Positions 1-13,326 are shown, numbered from the stretch's first letter. The stretch is DNA of 64,000 nucleotides from Druceiella hillmani (GCA_039881145.1 JAYKKI010000155.1:310001-374000); one strand, 5' to 3'. Made by a program: numbers and translations. Notes: generated from the letters alone by a model not told the origin.

Positions 1-1866
1 CTCGTTATAATTTAATTCCTTTTTTTTAATAAATATAACATTATAATATTTTAAACTAAGAACCGCGATTTACATATTTCGCGAGAACACTCTGAATTCA
101 AATACGAAATTACTCCAAAAAATCCTCCCTAAACCTACGCTAACAAGCTTCACAAGTGCTACATACACAACTTTTTACTCGTTTCAAATTATTGAGTTCA
201 TCTCCGTGGTACGATGAAGTTAAAATGTTCAGGTTGATTTAATTTTTGTACTTCAAAAAATGCAGACTTATACAATAATAACGTGCTGTCTCTTTGGTTA
301 CTAATTTGATGTACTCTTCGCTAAAAAAAACGTACATTTTTAAAAAAAGGTATTAGAAACTTTAAAATGAAAAAGAAAATTATATAATAAAGGAGAGTTA
401 AAAATACTTTTAAAAAATTTTAAAAAATACTTGTTTTAATTAAAAAAATTTTGGGGTCAAAACTTTTTTAGCCTACCTTGAGAACATGTGATATCCATAC
501 CATTTCTAAAATTTAAGGCTAAAATTTTGAAACACGAATTTGAGACCGAAAATTAAATGAAGATGTACTGAGACCTAATACATTTTTAGATAAAACACAA
601 TTTTCCTCTTATCAAACTATATGATACGAGACGTGCTGATTTATATTGTAAATTTGCTTAATATTTAAGGATTATTTTAATACACTAATAACTATAGCGA
701 AGTGACTACACATAGATCGACTAATATAACGAGACTGTATGAACTGTTGCGAATTAATTGTACTATGTGCCCTTTAAAAGTATTGTGAGTGAAATGCGTA
801 TAGATGTACCTAAGTGTACCATGTACCATGTACATATGTACCTAAGTGTGTAATAGTTACTTGGCTAATTTGAAAAGCTCTCGATTGTTTTTTTTAATCT
901 CTATTTTTTGCAATTATGCTCAAAAATGGCTCCCTTTTGGCAGTGTTGCAAAGTATATTTTAAGGTCATCAACAATTTAAGACACGAGTAAATAATCATT
1001 ACAATTCGTCACATGTTATAACATAACAACACATAATGAAATATTACTTTATAAATGGTATCGCGTGGATTCTAACCATCGGTGCGTGGATTTTTGGCCA
1101 TAGCTAGCAATACTTCCTTTCGAAATAGAGTAATTCCAGGAACAATGCATCTAGTGGGATAGACGATCAGATAGTCACAACAATATATTTTAAGAAAAAA
1201 GAATTAAATTGTAATGATAGAATTTCGAGACTCTTTTTCGATTCCCCCTCCCCGCTTGATGACCTAAGCGCACGATAGCGTAAATATACTAACATCCCTA
1301 CGTAATATAATATATTATCATAATATATACACCACTTTCCACCGCAAGCCTTGAGTCACGAGATATAAAAATATAAATTGTAAAAAAAAGCTTTTCATCG
1401 GTAACTTTGGTGGGAACTTAGTACGTAAAGTTTTTAAAAACGTCACGTTTAAAATCTTTGTACCAATACATTGAATTACAAATAGAAAGCGTTCCCTCGT
1501 TTTATCTCAGGACTACTCGGAAAGTCGGGTAAACCGCACTCGATTTGTCCGTAGAAGCGATTAATTACCACTGCACAGTAAAAAATGGTCAAAATTTTTT
1601 TCATGTACTTAACATATTGCAAAATTATTTTTTCTAATTGGAATTTCCAAATTTTAACTATGTTTTATTTAGAGACTTTCAATTAAGGCATAAAATCTAT
1701 GAATTAATGGGATTTATAAGTGTATTGTTTTATTTAACTTTCTATTGAAGAAAGCATGGATCCCTAGTTTAAACGATAGCTGTTTCATTTTTTCTTAAGA
1801 TCGGTGTCCCTGGAGACTTATCCTCGTTAAGTTTTTGCTCATCATATATCAATAATGTCTTCAGTT
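1..1866. other. AT-rich intergenic DNA, no gene seen
   Basis: No coding segment, RNA gene or recognisable transposon end was found. The only local irregularity is a slightly GC-richer patch near 1500-1570, with no motif I can name. Confidence 0.6.
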
Positions 1867-1917
1867 GCCACATGTTAAGATAAAGAACTGAAAGTTCTTT
1901 ATCTTACAACATGTGGC
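1867..1917. repeat. Short hairpin, about 23-bp stem
   Basis: The arm beginning GCCACATGTTAAGATAAAG is followed by its reverse complement, separated by a 3-nt loop, with one 2-nt bulge (CA) in the right arm. No target duplication or terminal motif identifies a transposon family. It belongs to a set of similar small hairpins in this window. Confidence 0.75.
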
Positions 1918-2322
1918 TTTTTGTTTGTTGTTTTCTTGTTGCGAGGCAAAAACAATAACATGCACCTATTAGTTTCATCAAGTTTGCCTAACACAAGATT
2001 TTTAAGTGCAAACAAATCCGTAATAAAAAGAATGTTTAAGTATAAAAATACACGAAGTAAGTAATAAGGAGGCATCAAAATTAGCTTTCAAAAACGTGGA
2101 AAAGAATGAAAGAGTAAAAATAAATGGAATGTTTTCTTTAATATTACAAACATTGTTTAATCTGTAAAACAAATAATAGTTTAAGTCACATAATTAATAA
2201 TGAAAATGTCATAATAATTTTATTTTTAAACAATGAAAATATTCATAATAATTTCACCCTTCAAAAATTCGTAATATTTTGTGCCAGGATTTCCTCAAAA
2301 TATCAAACAATATGAAAATTAG

Positions 2323-2324
<2 letters not shown>

Positions 2325-2378
<54 letters not shown>

Positions 2379-2380
2379 TG

Positions 2381-2450
<70 letters not shown>
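2325..2450. repeat. (TA)n microsatellite
   Basis: About 126 bp of almost pure TA dinucleotides with a few interruptions (AAATATG, TACA). It is self-complementary, so it gives spurious Ile/Tyr ORFs on both strands. Confidence 0.97.
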
Positions 2451-2454
<4 letters not shown>

Positions 2455-3118
2455 GATCAAAACAGTTATGAAGAAAGCACGATTAAAAAAAAGGGACATA
2501 AATTAGCTGGTAATTTGGGATTTCTAAGTTCCACAGAATTAAATCCTACTATATCCTTAATCGTCATAATCAAGAAATTTTAGACAATTCTCAAGGCATT
2601 TTCGGACCAAATGATAATTATATTGAAAATTTTATTATTGACAATGAAACTACATATAATTGCCACCATAACACCGTGTAACGAAGTTTTGTTTAATTTA
2701 ATTTTTTGCTGTTTCTAACTTGGCAGGTCTCAGAAGTGCAGAAAAATATTAACTTATGTGCGGTTAATGAAATGACATAGATTTTTCAAAATTGCCGAAA
2801 AATGACTATGTTTTTTATAAAACAGATACAAGTGGATTTGATTATTGCACATAAGTTTTTTCACTAGAAATAGCTTAGTAAGATACCTTATTACAAGACA
2901 TATTAAAATTCGGGAAGAAGGTAAGAAATTGTAAAAAAATGCATTGTTTTTCTCCTCTTCCTTTTACAGATTTGTTCACTTTCCCTTGTCAATTCTCAAA
3001 CGTAGTCAGCAAGCATCCGCTCATTGTACTCTCTCCGCTCCTTGGTATATTTCTCTTCAAATACTTGAATGTCCTGGTGAAAACTTTACGATGTTCGTCG
3101 AATTATTATTATTAATTG
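2451..3118. other. AT-rich intergenic DNA, nothing recognised
   Basis: Only chance ORFs under 70 codons; no RNA gene or repeat boundary is visible. Confidence 0.5.
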
Positions 3119-3280
3119 GAATTATGTGTACTAAAACTATATAAGTAAAAGTATGTTACTATTTTATATCCTATATTTATTATAGGATATAAAATAGTAA
3201 CATACTTTTACTTATATAGTTTTAGTACATATTATGAATTATGTGTACTAAAACTATATAAGTAAAATTATGTTACTATT
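3119..3280. repeat. Perfect 49-bp hairpin plus an extra direct copy of one arm
   Basis: Positions 3127-3175 are mirrored exactly by 3181-3229 around a 5-nt loop. The left-arm sequence, starting 8 nt earlier, then recurs in direct orientation from 3236 to about 3280 with one or two differences (AAAAGTATG becomes AAAATTATG). The arrangement is therefore arm, inverted arm, arm again. A fold-back element with an extra terminal copy, or a template-switch product, would both give this. Confidence 0.85.
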
Positions 3281-4979
3281 TATATTTATAGACAATATTA
3301 AAATTATTTAGGTTTGAATTTACTCGCTTATTCCGTAGGGTATATTTAGAAGCATTTTTTAATAGGGGGTATGTAGAAGCAGTTTTCTGTCCTCTATAAA
3401 GAGCATCTCTCTTTATCAGAAGAATCTGTCATAAATATGACTTTAAACGAACTTACTTCGTTCTAAAATAATTAGAATTAAATAATAGACCAGAGCCCAA
3501 AGTAATCAGACACACAGAGTACGTCTATAAAAAAATTATACCTATTAAGAAACGAGGTTCGTTTAAAAAGTGAGACAAATAACCTGGAATTATCCTAATT
3601 GTTATCAATGCGAGATTTTTTCTTTGAATAAATAGGAAAAAAATTAAATAAAATGGTGTAAACATATGACAATATCATAAATAGTCAATAATTAATTAGG
3701 ATTCCGGCATAAATGAACTCTACAAAATTTATTCCATAGCAAATTAAATTTGCCTGGAACATAACTTTAGGTATATTGAAGGTTGATGCAGATTATCATA
3801 GCTAATAACAGCAATTTCTTAATTAATACATTTTTTTCTTATTTTAAAGAAAAACTCGGTAAACCGTAACGTATTTTGGGTGATTTTTGATATAATTTTA
3901 TGTTTTCCGCGTTTTACAGATATTGATAATTTTCCCACTTCCAAAAGATTTATTATTTCATCATTTAAAAACATTAAATTTATATCCCATTTCACATTTT
4001 TTTACTTACCACTCAAAATATATATTAGTAATCGACATTATGAAGAACTGATTAACGAAACCCTATATCATAATATGAGCGATTATCTAACACATTCGTC
4101 TTAACTGAATTTCATTATGATATGTAATTAAGAGCTTCAACAAACAGTGTATATACGAAGATTTCATACATCTTAATTGTACTTAATACAATACGTTCAA
4201 GCCTCCTTTAGATGCAAATACATCTCTGTTGAACGTCCACTGTAAACAGTTAACTTTTAATGGGTGAGTAAATTGTTTACATGTAACTAACAAAACGGGC
4301 CAATCGATATATTTTATGAATGATGAGCTCTGAACTTATTTATTAGTTATCTCAATCTATGTGCCAGTATATCATCGTGGGTGGGGGTTGTTATTATGTA
4401 TAAGTCAATAATTCGCTGACAGTTTTAATTTCGGGCAATCAAAAAAGCTGTCAGATCACGTCAATTCTTCATATCAAAAAGTGACATTAAAATAGACCTG
4501 TTTGGGAACCAAAAATATTTTAATAAATTGTGATGAAATCAAAGTGAACAGTGGAATGGTTTCAGAGATATAACCAGGTAAAATAGTCCAGATTGTAACA
4601 TATGCACATAAGTAGTACATGCAAGTAAAGCTCCTCGGAAACAACCCTGGTGTTTATAATATCTGCAAATATTCCTGGGATCTATAATCCCTAATTTAAT
4701 TTTTTTTGTGTTCAAGTTTTTAAAAATTTTGAACAGTTTTTAAAATAAATACTCGTTTAATTCTAACATGGCCATCTGATGAAACAGATAAACATTTTTA
4801 TTTTTCCCCTAAAATTGCAAATAAATCATAAGTTTTTATTAGTTTCTTAAAATCATACGGAATAAATGTTATAATAATAATTAAAGTTATATGATAAAGT
4901 TAGCTTAACATGTAAAATATCTCTCCAGACACTTCGCTGATTTGTGAATTTAGATCGTGCTTTTCGATTCAACTTTTTA

Positions 4980-4981
<2 letters not shown>
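3281..4981. other. AT-rich intergenic DNA, nothing recognised
   Basis: No coding, RNA or transposon signal I can support; ORFs here (for example near 3880-4104) have the hydrophobic, Ile/Phe-rich composition expected from random AT-rich sequence. Confidence 0.5.

Positions 4982-5015
<34 letters not shown>
4982..5015. repeat. (TA)n microsatellite
   Basis: About 34 bp of uninterrupted TA. Confidence 0.95.
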
Positions 5016-5017
<2 letters not shown>

Positions 5018-7216
5018 CCCAAGTAATTCTGGGTAACTTTAATGGGTCAATTTCAAGAAATAAGTTCTATGCTCAATTAAATATTCATTTTTGAAGATAT
5101 TAAAAATATATTATTTCGTTCGTCAAAAAGACCCTGTCCTTTGCATCGCTTTTGATAAGACCATTCAAAACGTATGGATAATTCTGAAACAATGAAGCGA
5201 TAACTATAATAATGTTTTGCGGAACTGTAAAACCGGAAAACTTTTTAAACTATGTACAAGTGCTAAATGAATGGATCTGTATCTGTAAACAAAACAAGCA
5301 AGCTGCATTTCCTTGAATAAATAATGCGGATCTCGCATAATGTGGGAAGCGGAATTTCCTGATGTTTAAATTATACACCTGAGGGTTGAAGCTAGATTTT
5401 GTTGATAGTTTTATTCTGTCGAGAAGATAATTTTTTCTCAGTGTTTCAGCACCAATAAAAGAAAATAATTCAATAAACGTGTTTATTTATTTAAAAGGTT
5501 GTTAACTTGGCAAAAAATAACTGCACAGAATGTATTTTAATTTTGCTATTCTGTTATTGATAATTCTAATATATTTTTCTTTTATATTTCTTTTTATATT
5601 TACATTAAGTATAAGGATACATCTGTTGGAAACATCGAACTTTTCTGAAATTTGGTTTTTATATGTACATACATGTTTCTTTATATATTACGAATTTCCG
5701 CAACGGCCATTAGTTGGGCATTATAAATGGTTTGTGCAATATATTTTCGAACTTAATAATAATTTACTGAATATGAAATCGATTTCAATCAATTTTTTTT
5801 TAAATTGTATATGAGACATATCTACAAACTTATTCAATATTTATATAAAATCAAAAATGTGTATACGTGTGTGTGAACATAAATTCTCTATTAGCAATAA
5901 ATATTACAGAAATATACATTTTTAATATTAGTAAATTTTGTAGTATTCATACTTTTATAATCAAGATTGGAATCGCAATCATTGAACAAGAAATTTGTTT
6001 TTTGCGCAGGTCTTGTGTCTAAACTTTTTACCAACTAATGCCACAAAAAACTCTGTGCTAGCAATTCAGACATCGTCAGCCAAGAGCAGATAAAGTGAAA
6101 AGAAGGTATAATTTATTCTGCTATGCGCTTTATGTCAAAACTAAATATCAAACATTTTTGAGGATATCAGCCTCCCACGATTAGGGAAATCTGCTTAGAA
6201 AATATATTTCTTTATACCGAATCCGAAAGGCATCCTATTAGCAAATAGCTTTTTCTTGAATTAATCATGATTACTACGCGGAATATATTTCTTAGATGCG
6301 AACGGAGTTTAAGTCCATGACTTCTTAGTTATTGTTAAGATATTTACGGCACTAAGTATGACAATCATTTATATACAAACAAAATTTAGGTGTTCAGATT
6401 TTCATTCTCGATTTTACAAACTCTTTAGACAATAAATGACAATTTTTGAATAACGTGTTTATTTATAATTATGATAAAACAAAATATTTTCCAAGTCAAA
6501 CGTGCAAGTTTTGTTCTTTCCTTTTTATGCACCGTTTTATTCGATTTACGAGAAAATGTACGTATCTACAATACCAAATGTTACGTGTAATAAATGAATT
6601 TCAAATTGTTAATAAATGCTACGATATCAAAGGTTTCTTGTTTCTTTTCGAATACATGCCCTTTTTTGTTAGAAAGTTATGAATTTTTTACAGGGAAGTA
6701 ATAAAGAAATGTTCATAAAATCATTAATATTCTATTGTTTATTGAAGTTTGCTTTTACTGAGTGTACGTAATTGCGTACTGGTATTTGCATAGGCACATG
6801 AATTTATATTATTCGAGTGCTTTCTAAATATTATTTACTAATATAATTAACTCCAAAGATGATTTTTGAATAATTAAGAATTTCAACTTTATGGTAAGAA
6901 AAGGGATAGTAAATGTAATATTACGGTTAAAAACAGTCTAATAAAATGAACTTGTAATGATTATGACTGTATTGACTAAAAAATCTATATAAAAACTATA
7001 TACGTACATAAATTTTCAAACTTTATCTGTATGATGAATGCAAAAATTACCGAATCCACAGTGTATTAAACATGTTACTTTCAAAAATATAACAATTTAA
7101 ACTAGTTGTTCATAGTTTCGATTTAAAATCAATACGGGTACTGTAAAAATGTCAGTTAAATAATATAAGTAATGATTATGTAGATTAAATAAAATGTACT
7201 TATCTAAGTTTTATTT
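5016..7216. other. AT-rich intergenic DNA, nothing recognised
   Basis: Contains ORFs of 94 codons (5530-5814) and 78 codons (6446-6682) on the plus strand. Their residues (Phe, Ile, Leu, Asn, Tyr) simply mirror the base composition, and this length is expected by chance in 64 kb. No splice-flanked exon or repeat family was identified. Confidence 0.5.
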
Positions 7217-7660
7217 CTAATAATTCATTATTGTTTGTGCGACGGGAAAAATAATGAAAACAATATAAATAAAAAAAATAAAGCAATATAATGAAACAAA
7301 AATAAAACATAATGGCTTTAGCCTCAAATAAATAGGTGAAGAAAAGTTAATGGGAGGGATGTTAATACTTATAATTTTATTACAATGTTGGCAGCCCATA
7401 GCAAATACAGGTTTAAAATTTATAGAATATTTAAATACCTTCTCATCAATTTGTTGAACTTTAATATATATTCGGTAAAAATTCATAACTGAATATCCAG
7501 TAAAATCTTTTAATTTTGACTGTAAGCCATTATTACTAAGCAGATTGTTTAATATCATATACATGATCATAAGGATCATTATTAAGCAGAGTAGTATCAA
7601 AACCAAAAATGCCAGAAAATAAACAAATTTCATTTTATAAATAGCTACTATTGAAAGCAA
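7217..7660 (-). other. Unusually long ORF, 147 codons, unknown coding status
   Basis: The longest open frame in the window. I do not recognise the product. Reading on the minus strand, a hydrophobic stretch of about 25 residues lies near the start (from MKFVYFLAFLV). A more polar middle (about residues 45-105) contains the pair CQHC, and a second hydrophobic block (about 112-140) lies near the end, so a product would resemble a small two-span membrane protein. A rough estimate using 72% A+T gives a few percent chance of any ORF this long in 64 kb, so coding is possible but not shown. It could be a real small gene, an exon, or a relic. No homology-bearing motif was found, and AT-rich codons match the background. 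Confidence 0.2.
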
Positions 7661-9477
7661 ATATAAGTTAAATCATCCGAAGGATTAAAACTAAACATAA
7701 ACTGTTCCCGTATAATCCCCGAATATATTTCCCGTAATTATTCCCACCTTTAAATATACATATCAAATTGTTATTTATTAGGTTTTATTTCTGTAAAGTT
7801 CTAGAAGACAACATAAAACGTAGTTACAAACATCCCCACTAGAGTGGAAAGAAAAACAGATTTCACAACATGTTTACATAGTTACGTATATTTTTGTTTT
7901 TAAAAAATATTTATATACTTAGATATTCGCATTAGTGTCACCAGTCCCGTTTCTGTCAATAAAAAACAATCTTTAGAGTTTCGTACCCCAAAAAGGGAAA
8001 AAGAATCCCCCATAATATCCGCCACAATCAGAAACTGTTAGATGTGATAAATATATTTTGAAGTTATAAATTAGAAAATTATTTTGAAGTTTGTCGTAAT
8101 AATAAAATATATTAACTCGTATATATGGCAATAACTAAAACTTAGAATTAGTTGGAGAAGAAATTATTTGGTGGGAAGAATTTTGAAAATTGAAGTGTAA
8201 TTAAGGCGAGTTACAATATCTAAAAATACATTTTGATAATTTTAGATCATATCCAGATGATTTTACGTGTCACTTGAAAGAGTGTTATTGGCAACTCTGA
8301 GTATCTTTTCAGAAAAAAGTCGTTTTCATCTTCAGATAATTGAAAGTGTTAACTTTATTTGTTTTTACAACTAGGATGTGACCCATGATTTATAAATCAT
8401 ACATAGTTGAATAGCAAAGTCAGCACTCCATGTACAATATAAAGGGTACAAATTCATCTTATTCTTTAGAAAAAGGAATTAAATTAGGAACCTTAAATAT
8501 CATTGTATCACTTGAATTTACAGAAACTGTCTAACCTTTATAGCCAAGGTATTATGAGGAAGAGAAAATGACAACGCTTCTAGCATATTTTTCGTCTTTT
8601 CAAATCCTTTTTCATATTCTCAGCTAACAAGCTATTTTATGCTATTTTTGTAATTTTATATTATTCTAAAGCGACAGAAAAATAAATCATAAAGACGCAT
8701 GACGGGTTACGCACATTCCATATTTTCCTTTCATGCCTGATGATGATAAAAACGTAATTGAAAAAGAAATAGGAAAATAAAAAATGTTTTAATTACAGAT
8801 AGAAATTTCCTTTATTTCAAGTGAAAATATAATTATTTTACAACGCTCAAATCAATTTGAAAAAGAATTACCAATCGATGAAAATGGAATAAATTCTAAC
8901 AATTCGATGGAAATCACGTTTTCATTACAAACAAAAAAATATATGGTTGTTACACGACCAACTGAGAGTTGTAGCAGCCTGTCATCAAGCGCGAGGGCGT
9001 AGTTGATTGCTTGATTTGAACGCGTTGAAAATAGGGTTTTCCGTCTACCGTACTTTCCCCTAAATTTTGTCGACCATTTGTTCATAGAATAAAAATGTTT
9101 ATTGTTTATTGTTTTAACATATAAGTAATTTTATGCATCAGCTAACAAATTACATGTTTGTTGCTGATGATTAATTTGCAACATTTCAACGTGAAACTAA
9201 GAGAATATGCATAGTCACCTATAATAATTACGTTTTAGGTCATTGGAAACTAAGTTCTTAACTTTAATCTACTAGTAAATTATAAGCTTTTCACAGGTTA
9301 TATTTGTAAAATAAATTATTAACGTAAGCCAAGAAAAATTGATAAATAGAGGAATAGATTAAATAATTGCAGACAAACGAAACATTAGAACACAGTAAAG
9401 TTATAATTTGTTCCTAAAAGTTAATTTTCATAGATTACTTATAATCAAAAACATACCTATAATTTTCCATTTCAAAC
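7661..9477. other. AT-rich intergenic DNA, nothing recognised
   Basis: A GC-richer patch near 8950-9070 gives a 77-codon minus-strand ORF (8852-9085) without a recognisable domain. No transposon ends were identified. Confidence 0.45.
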
Positions 9478-9590
9478 CGAAATTAACAAAAGTTGATATT
9501 AACTGACAAAATCTAATTTTATAAAATTGACCCATAATAAATATTATGGGTCAATTTTATAAAATGAGATTTTGTCAGTTAATTTCGGAA
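9478..9590. repeat. Hairpin with about 46-bp stem and a 17-nt insertion in one arm
   Basis: The right arm (about 9545-9590) is the reverse complement of 9478-9541, except that the left arm carries extra sequence around 9489-9505 (AAAAGTTGATATT plus a repeated AAC). The apex is an ATAATAAATATTAT-type turn. It ends abruptly against a GC-richer ORF that starts at about 9601. Confidence 0.75.
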
Positions 9591-9600
9591 GCTCCCTCTT

Positions 9601-9849
9601 TTGTTTGAACTGGGTCGTCACGGGCCTCACGGGGATCTAATAAAACCCGGGTATAACGGATCTTCTCCTAAGTTCTTCGCAATTCATCGACTTCATCCGG
9701 CCACTCGCAAGATGCTTCTTTTCATACTAACCCTCGAGCTGATTTTACATTTTTATCTGATTTTTACATTTGTCGACACTACAGAGAAAGTCGGCATTAG
9801 CATTATAGTATATCTCGCATCAAATGTTGCTTCGATCACGCTAGTTTAA
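9601..9849 (+). other. ORF of 82 codons, GC-richer than surroundings
   Basis: An open frame directly right of the hairpin at 9478-9590. The first half (GRHGPHGDLIKPGYN and following) is encoded by much more GC-rich DNA than its neighbours, while the second half is a hydrophobic, membrane-like segment. I recognise no family. There is no ATG at its left limit (first ATG at about 9711), so it would have to be an exon or a relic. Weak candidate only. Confidence 0.12.
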
Positions 9850-11371
9850 AGTTAATTATATTATAAATTGTGCTGTCGTTTTTATTCAGTTAATTTATTT
9901 TTATAATTTATAATATAAAGTTTTATTGTGAATTAAATATTACTTTTTCAAAAGACTGAATTTCGGGTTAAACACACAAATCACTTTTTTTACTTTTGTC
10001 ATGCTTTATCTACACTTTGATGTTATTTACTTGAACACACAGTTTTCATTAGTTGTTCATAAAATGTTGGAAAATTTCTTGATTCAACGCACTCTCCCAA
10101 ATTTTTTCTAAATTACTTTAGACTTAAAAGTCTAGTAGCACTCTAAAATTTTCCTGGTCCTAAGCCTTCAAGATTACTTTGCATAAACTAGTCAACTTTA
10201 GAATATTTAAAATCCATATTCGCTATGATTATCAGAGCTAACTCCAATAACTGTAAATGAGGCTTATACTAATTGTAAATATGTAATAATTGTAAATAAT
10301 TGTAATTGTAAATATGTAATATAAAGTGAAAAAAATTGTTTATTTATTTTGTGTACACCCTAATCACTGGACTCAGACACTGTGTTAAAAAACCCTTACT
10401 TTGGGAAAAAGTACACGCAATTAATAAGGGCAGAGCCTATTAAGGGAAAGTAAGTTATTAAGGGAAAGTGTTTTCTTTGCTTTATTTGTTCACTATAATT
10501 TTCGGAACTCCACGTCCGATTTAAAAAATCATTTCATAAAAAACGTAACAAAAATCAGAAAACTGCCCGCACAGTGCCAGGTAGAGAAGAACCGGCTTGT
10601 TTAGTGATTGATCATTTCAAGTATTCCCACCGATCCATCCTCGACCTTAAGGACCGATATCCTTTAGCGAACGGAGCGGAAGCGTTTAGTGGCCGGTGGG
10701 CAAAAAGCTCTAAAATTAAGATACACCAAAAACCGCGAGTTACAGCTAAAATAATGAAGAAAATTTAAAAGAAAAATGGAAAATAAACATATATATTGAA
10801 TATCACAATGACGTACTATAAAACAATCGACATAACAAGTAGATACAGTTGTCGGTAGCAACAAGGAGTATAGATAAGGAAATGTACGGTATTTCGAAGG
10901 AATGAAGATCTATACTTATTGCAACTTGTTCATAAAATAGCAACTTAGGGGGTACTTAGACCGCGGGTTAATTAGTTAATTTCGTCCATAACAAAACATT
11001 TTACTTTGCAATGCAAACGTTGAAAAGCAAAATAGCCTCAATAAAATACGATAGTATTATATTGAACAATTCAACTTTTTATGATAGTTTAATTTGGTGA
11101 AATTCGAAACTGAATTTAATCACATATATTTGATTAAATTTGGCGAAGAAAGTAAAAAAATGTAATAGAATATAAAATATTGAATTACTTATTACAAAAT
11201 ACAACAATCACACTCGACTTTTTCATTGTATTTACATACTTAATAAATTGGTTGAAACTGAATTAAAAAGTATGAATTAAATCAAATTATGATTACAATC
11301 AGTGAAAATAAATTTATAGAACATTTTCTTTGTTATTTTCACTTGCCCAAAAATTTTGTAATTTAGATCAA

Positions 11372-11375
<4 letters not shown>
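9850..11375. other. AT-rich intergenic DNA with one GC-richer ORF
   Basis: Mostly anonymous. Short internal repeats of AATTGTAAATA occur at 10269-10320, and a doubled TTAAGGGAAAGT occurs near 10440-10470. The GC-richer ORF at 10574 is listed separately. Confidence 0.5.
10574..10768 (+). other. GC-richer ORF, faint SANT/Myb-like resemblance
   Basis: A 64-codon open frame in a GC-rich island. The segment FKYSHRSILDLKDRYP loosely resembles the third helix of SANT/Myb-like domains, where an aromatic-rich stretch is followed by R-S/T-x-x-DLKD-K/R-Y/W. The expected upstream tryptophan positions are absent, and no flanking exon was found. At most this is a fragment of a decayed gene or transposase; coincidence is quite possible. 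Confidence 0.12.
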
Positions 11376-11464
<89 letters not shown>

Positions 11465-11466
11465 TA
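11376..11466. repeat. (TA)n microsatellite
   Basis: About 90 bp of TA with two TACA interruptions. Confidence 0.96.
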
Positions 11467-11828
11467 TCTATATTCCCCAAACATTCCTCATATGATGTAA
11501 AAATGAATCTTGAACGAAATAATAAGGCCTAACTTAGACAAAAGAAAGTTAATGAAAGTTCATTTCTTGCTTAAAACACGGATACTGTCTAAAATATATT
11601 AAAAATTTGTATATTGCTAAAGGAAATGCCTATTTATAAATTAAAAACTGTGTATTAGTTATATTATCTCATGTTCTGCCAGACCGAATGACCAAATTTA
11701 TAAAAAATAATTACAGAATATATGAAATGACGGTGAGCCCCACTGATGTAAAATTACTTGATTGAAAGGTAACAGAAGTAAACATGATTAAGAGAAATTG
11801 ACTTCCTAATAAATAAACTTATATAATT

Positions 11829-11941
11829 CGGGATGAATACACTATTTAATTTAAAAACTTCAATGAATATTGAAGTTTTTAAATTACGACGGTTGGGTAT
11901 GAATATACTATTTAATTCAAAAACTTCAATGAATATTGAAT
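11829..11941. repeat. Tandem duplication, about 65-bp unit, with nested mini-hairpin
   Basis: Two units beginning GGGATGAATACACTATTTAA and GGGTATGAATATACTATTTA, each continuing into AAAACTTCAATGAATATTGAA. In the first unit this continues as AGTTTT, forming a small hairpin. The two units differ at several bases, so the duplication is not recent. Confidence 0.75.
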
Positions 11942-13326
11942 CATGGAGACTTTGCCACATAACAAATTATATCAAGTCTGAGGGTAGTTTTATGTCTCAC
12001 AAAGAAGATATTTTTATTAATTCGCCGATAATCAATTGTAAGTAAGAAAGCCAAAGTTTAAAAACAAATTTGTAAATTTAAGTATTTATTAATAAATGAA
12101 TAAAATATAAAAATATACGTCTATGCATAAATATGAGCCGTGGCAGCTCGTCTTCGTCTAGTTACCCACAGTTCGATGGAAATTAGATAGAGGTTCATAA
12201 TCAAAGCGGTGTCGATATCCATAAATTCATTAACAGACTTATTCAAACAGCGATTTTATTCAATTGTCCACGTTTATTCGCCTATAGATACTATAACTGT
12301 ATACCTGTTTATTCATTACACGTGCATACTGCTGAGTATGCATGTGTAATGAATAAACAGTTTCATGCAGAGTTGCATCAGTAAGTAATAAAACATTGTT
12401 GTCAAGGTAGATCGCGTATCATACTTGTAAAATTATAAATGCAAATATTTAGATTTATTTTAACTAATAACTCTGCAACCGAAAAACGAATCGTAAACAA
12501 ATTTAACATACGAATATTCTATGGGGTGGAGTGTCATATAAATTATTATACGCTGTTTATAACACCACAAAACATTTGGATATTCAGTACTCAATCATGC
12601 CTAACCAATAGAACATAAACTTATTTTGGACATAGTTTATGATTCAAATTAACATATAGACTACTTGTAGCTGAGAAATAACAATTACTATATGATAAAA
12701 TCTGGGGCTATTGTTAAATAATAAAAATATAGCATTAAGATATGTTGATAGATGACACAGCTTGGAGATGTAAATCAACGTTTAAAGGTAAGTGTTGCAA
12801 TACTTGCATTAGGACAGGGATTAATAGTTTTAGAACAAATAAATTAAGATTATTTTGATGACGTCTGGTCATTTAACTGATCGATAATATTAAACTGCGA
12901 AATACCACGTTTTTGTACCGAATTCCTTTTTTATATTTTATTTTACTCCAATTTCATATTTTTAACTTTTGGCTATTAACTAGAGTAATATAGAAATGTT
13001 GTATAATTACTATTACATAGAACCAATCTTTTCAGACGCAGTAATTAAACAAGATATATTTCAACCTAAATACTAACAATCTAACTAGAACATAATACGT
13101 TATAATTTAAAATATGCTACATTGAAAAACAGTGATTACTTTCGAGTAAATGCATGAGCAAAAGAACCAACTACCTATTATACCAAAGTGACTACGCCAA
13201 TCAGCGTATTGCATTGGTATCAAATTCGTGCCAAACATAGAGGTATTCATGGAATATTCTGCACAATATATAATGTACCCTACAACTGGAAAATATTTAT
13301 CGATATTAAATATTTTGCTTAAAATC
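11942..13326. other. AT-rich intergenic DNA with one hairpin
   Basis: Apart from the hairpin at 12305-12360, nothing is recognised. Confidence 0.5.
12305..12360. repeat. Hairpin, 26-bp stem, one mismatch
   Basis: CTGTTTATTCATTACACGTG and following is mirrored by a right arm ending GAATAAACAG, with one mismatched pair (C/T) and a 4-nt loop (GCTG). No target-site duplication was identified. Confidence 0.85.

Noticed and set aside
2254..2506. Overlapping Tyr/Ile-repeat ORFs on both strands (also at 11277, 17051, 18668, 29312, 59308, 62133)
   Set aside because: They are translations of (TA)n or (CA)n microsatellites, not proteins.
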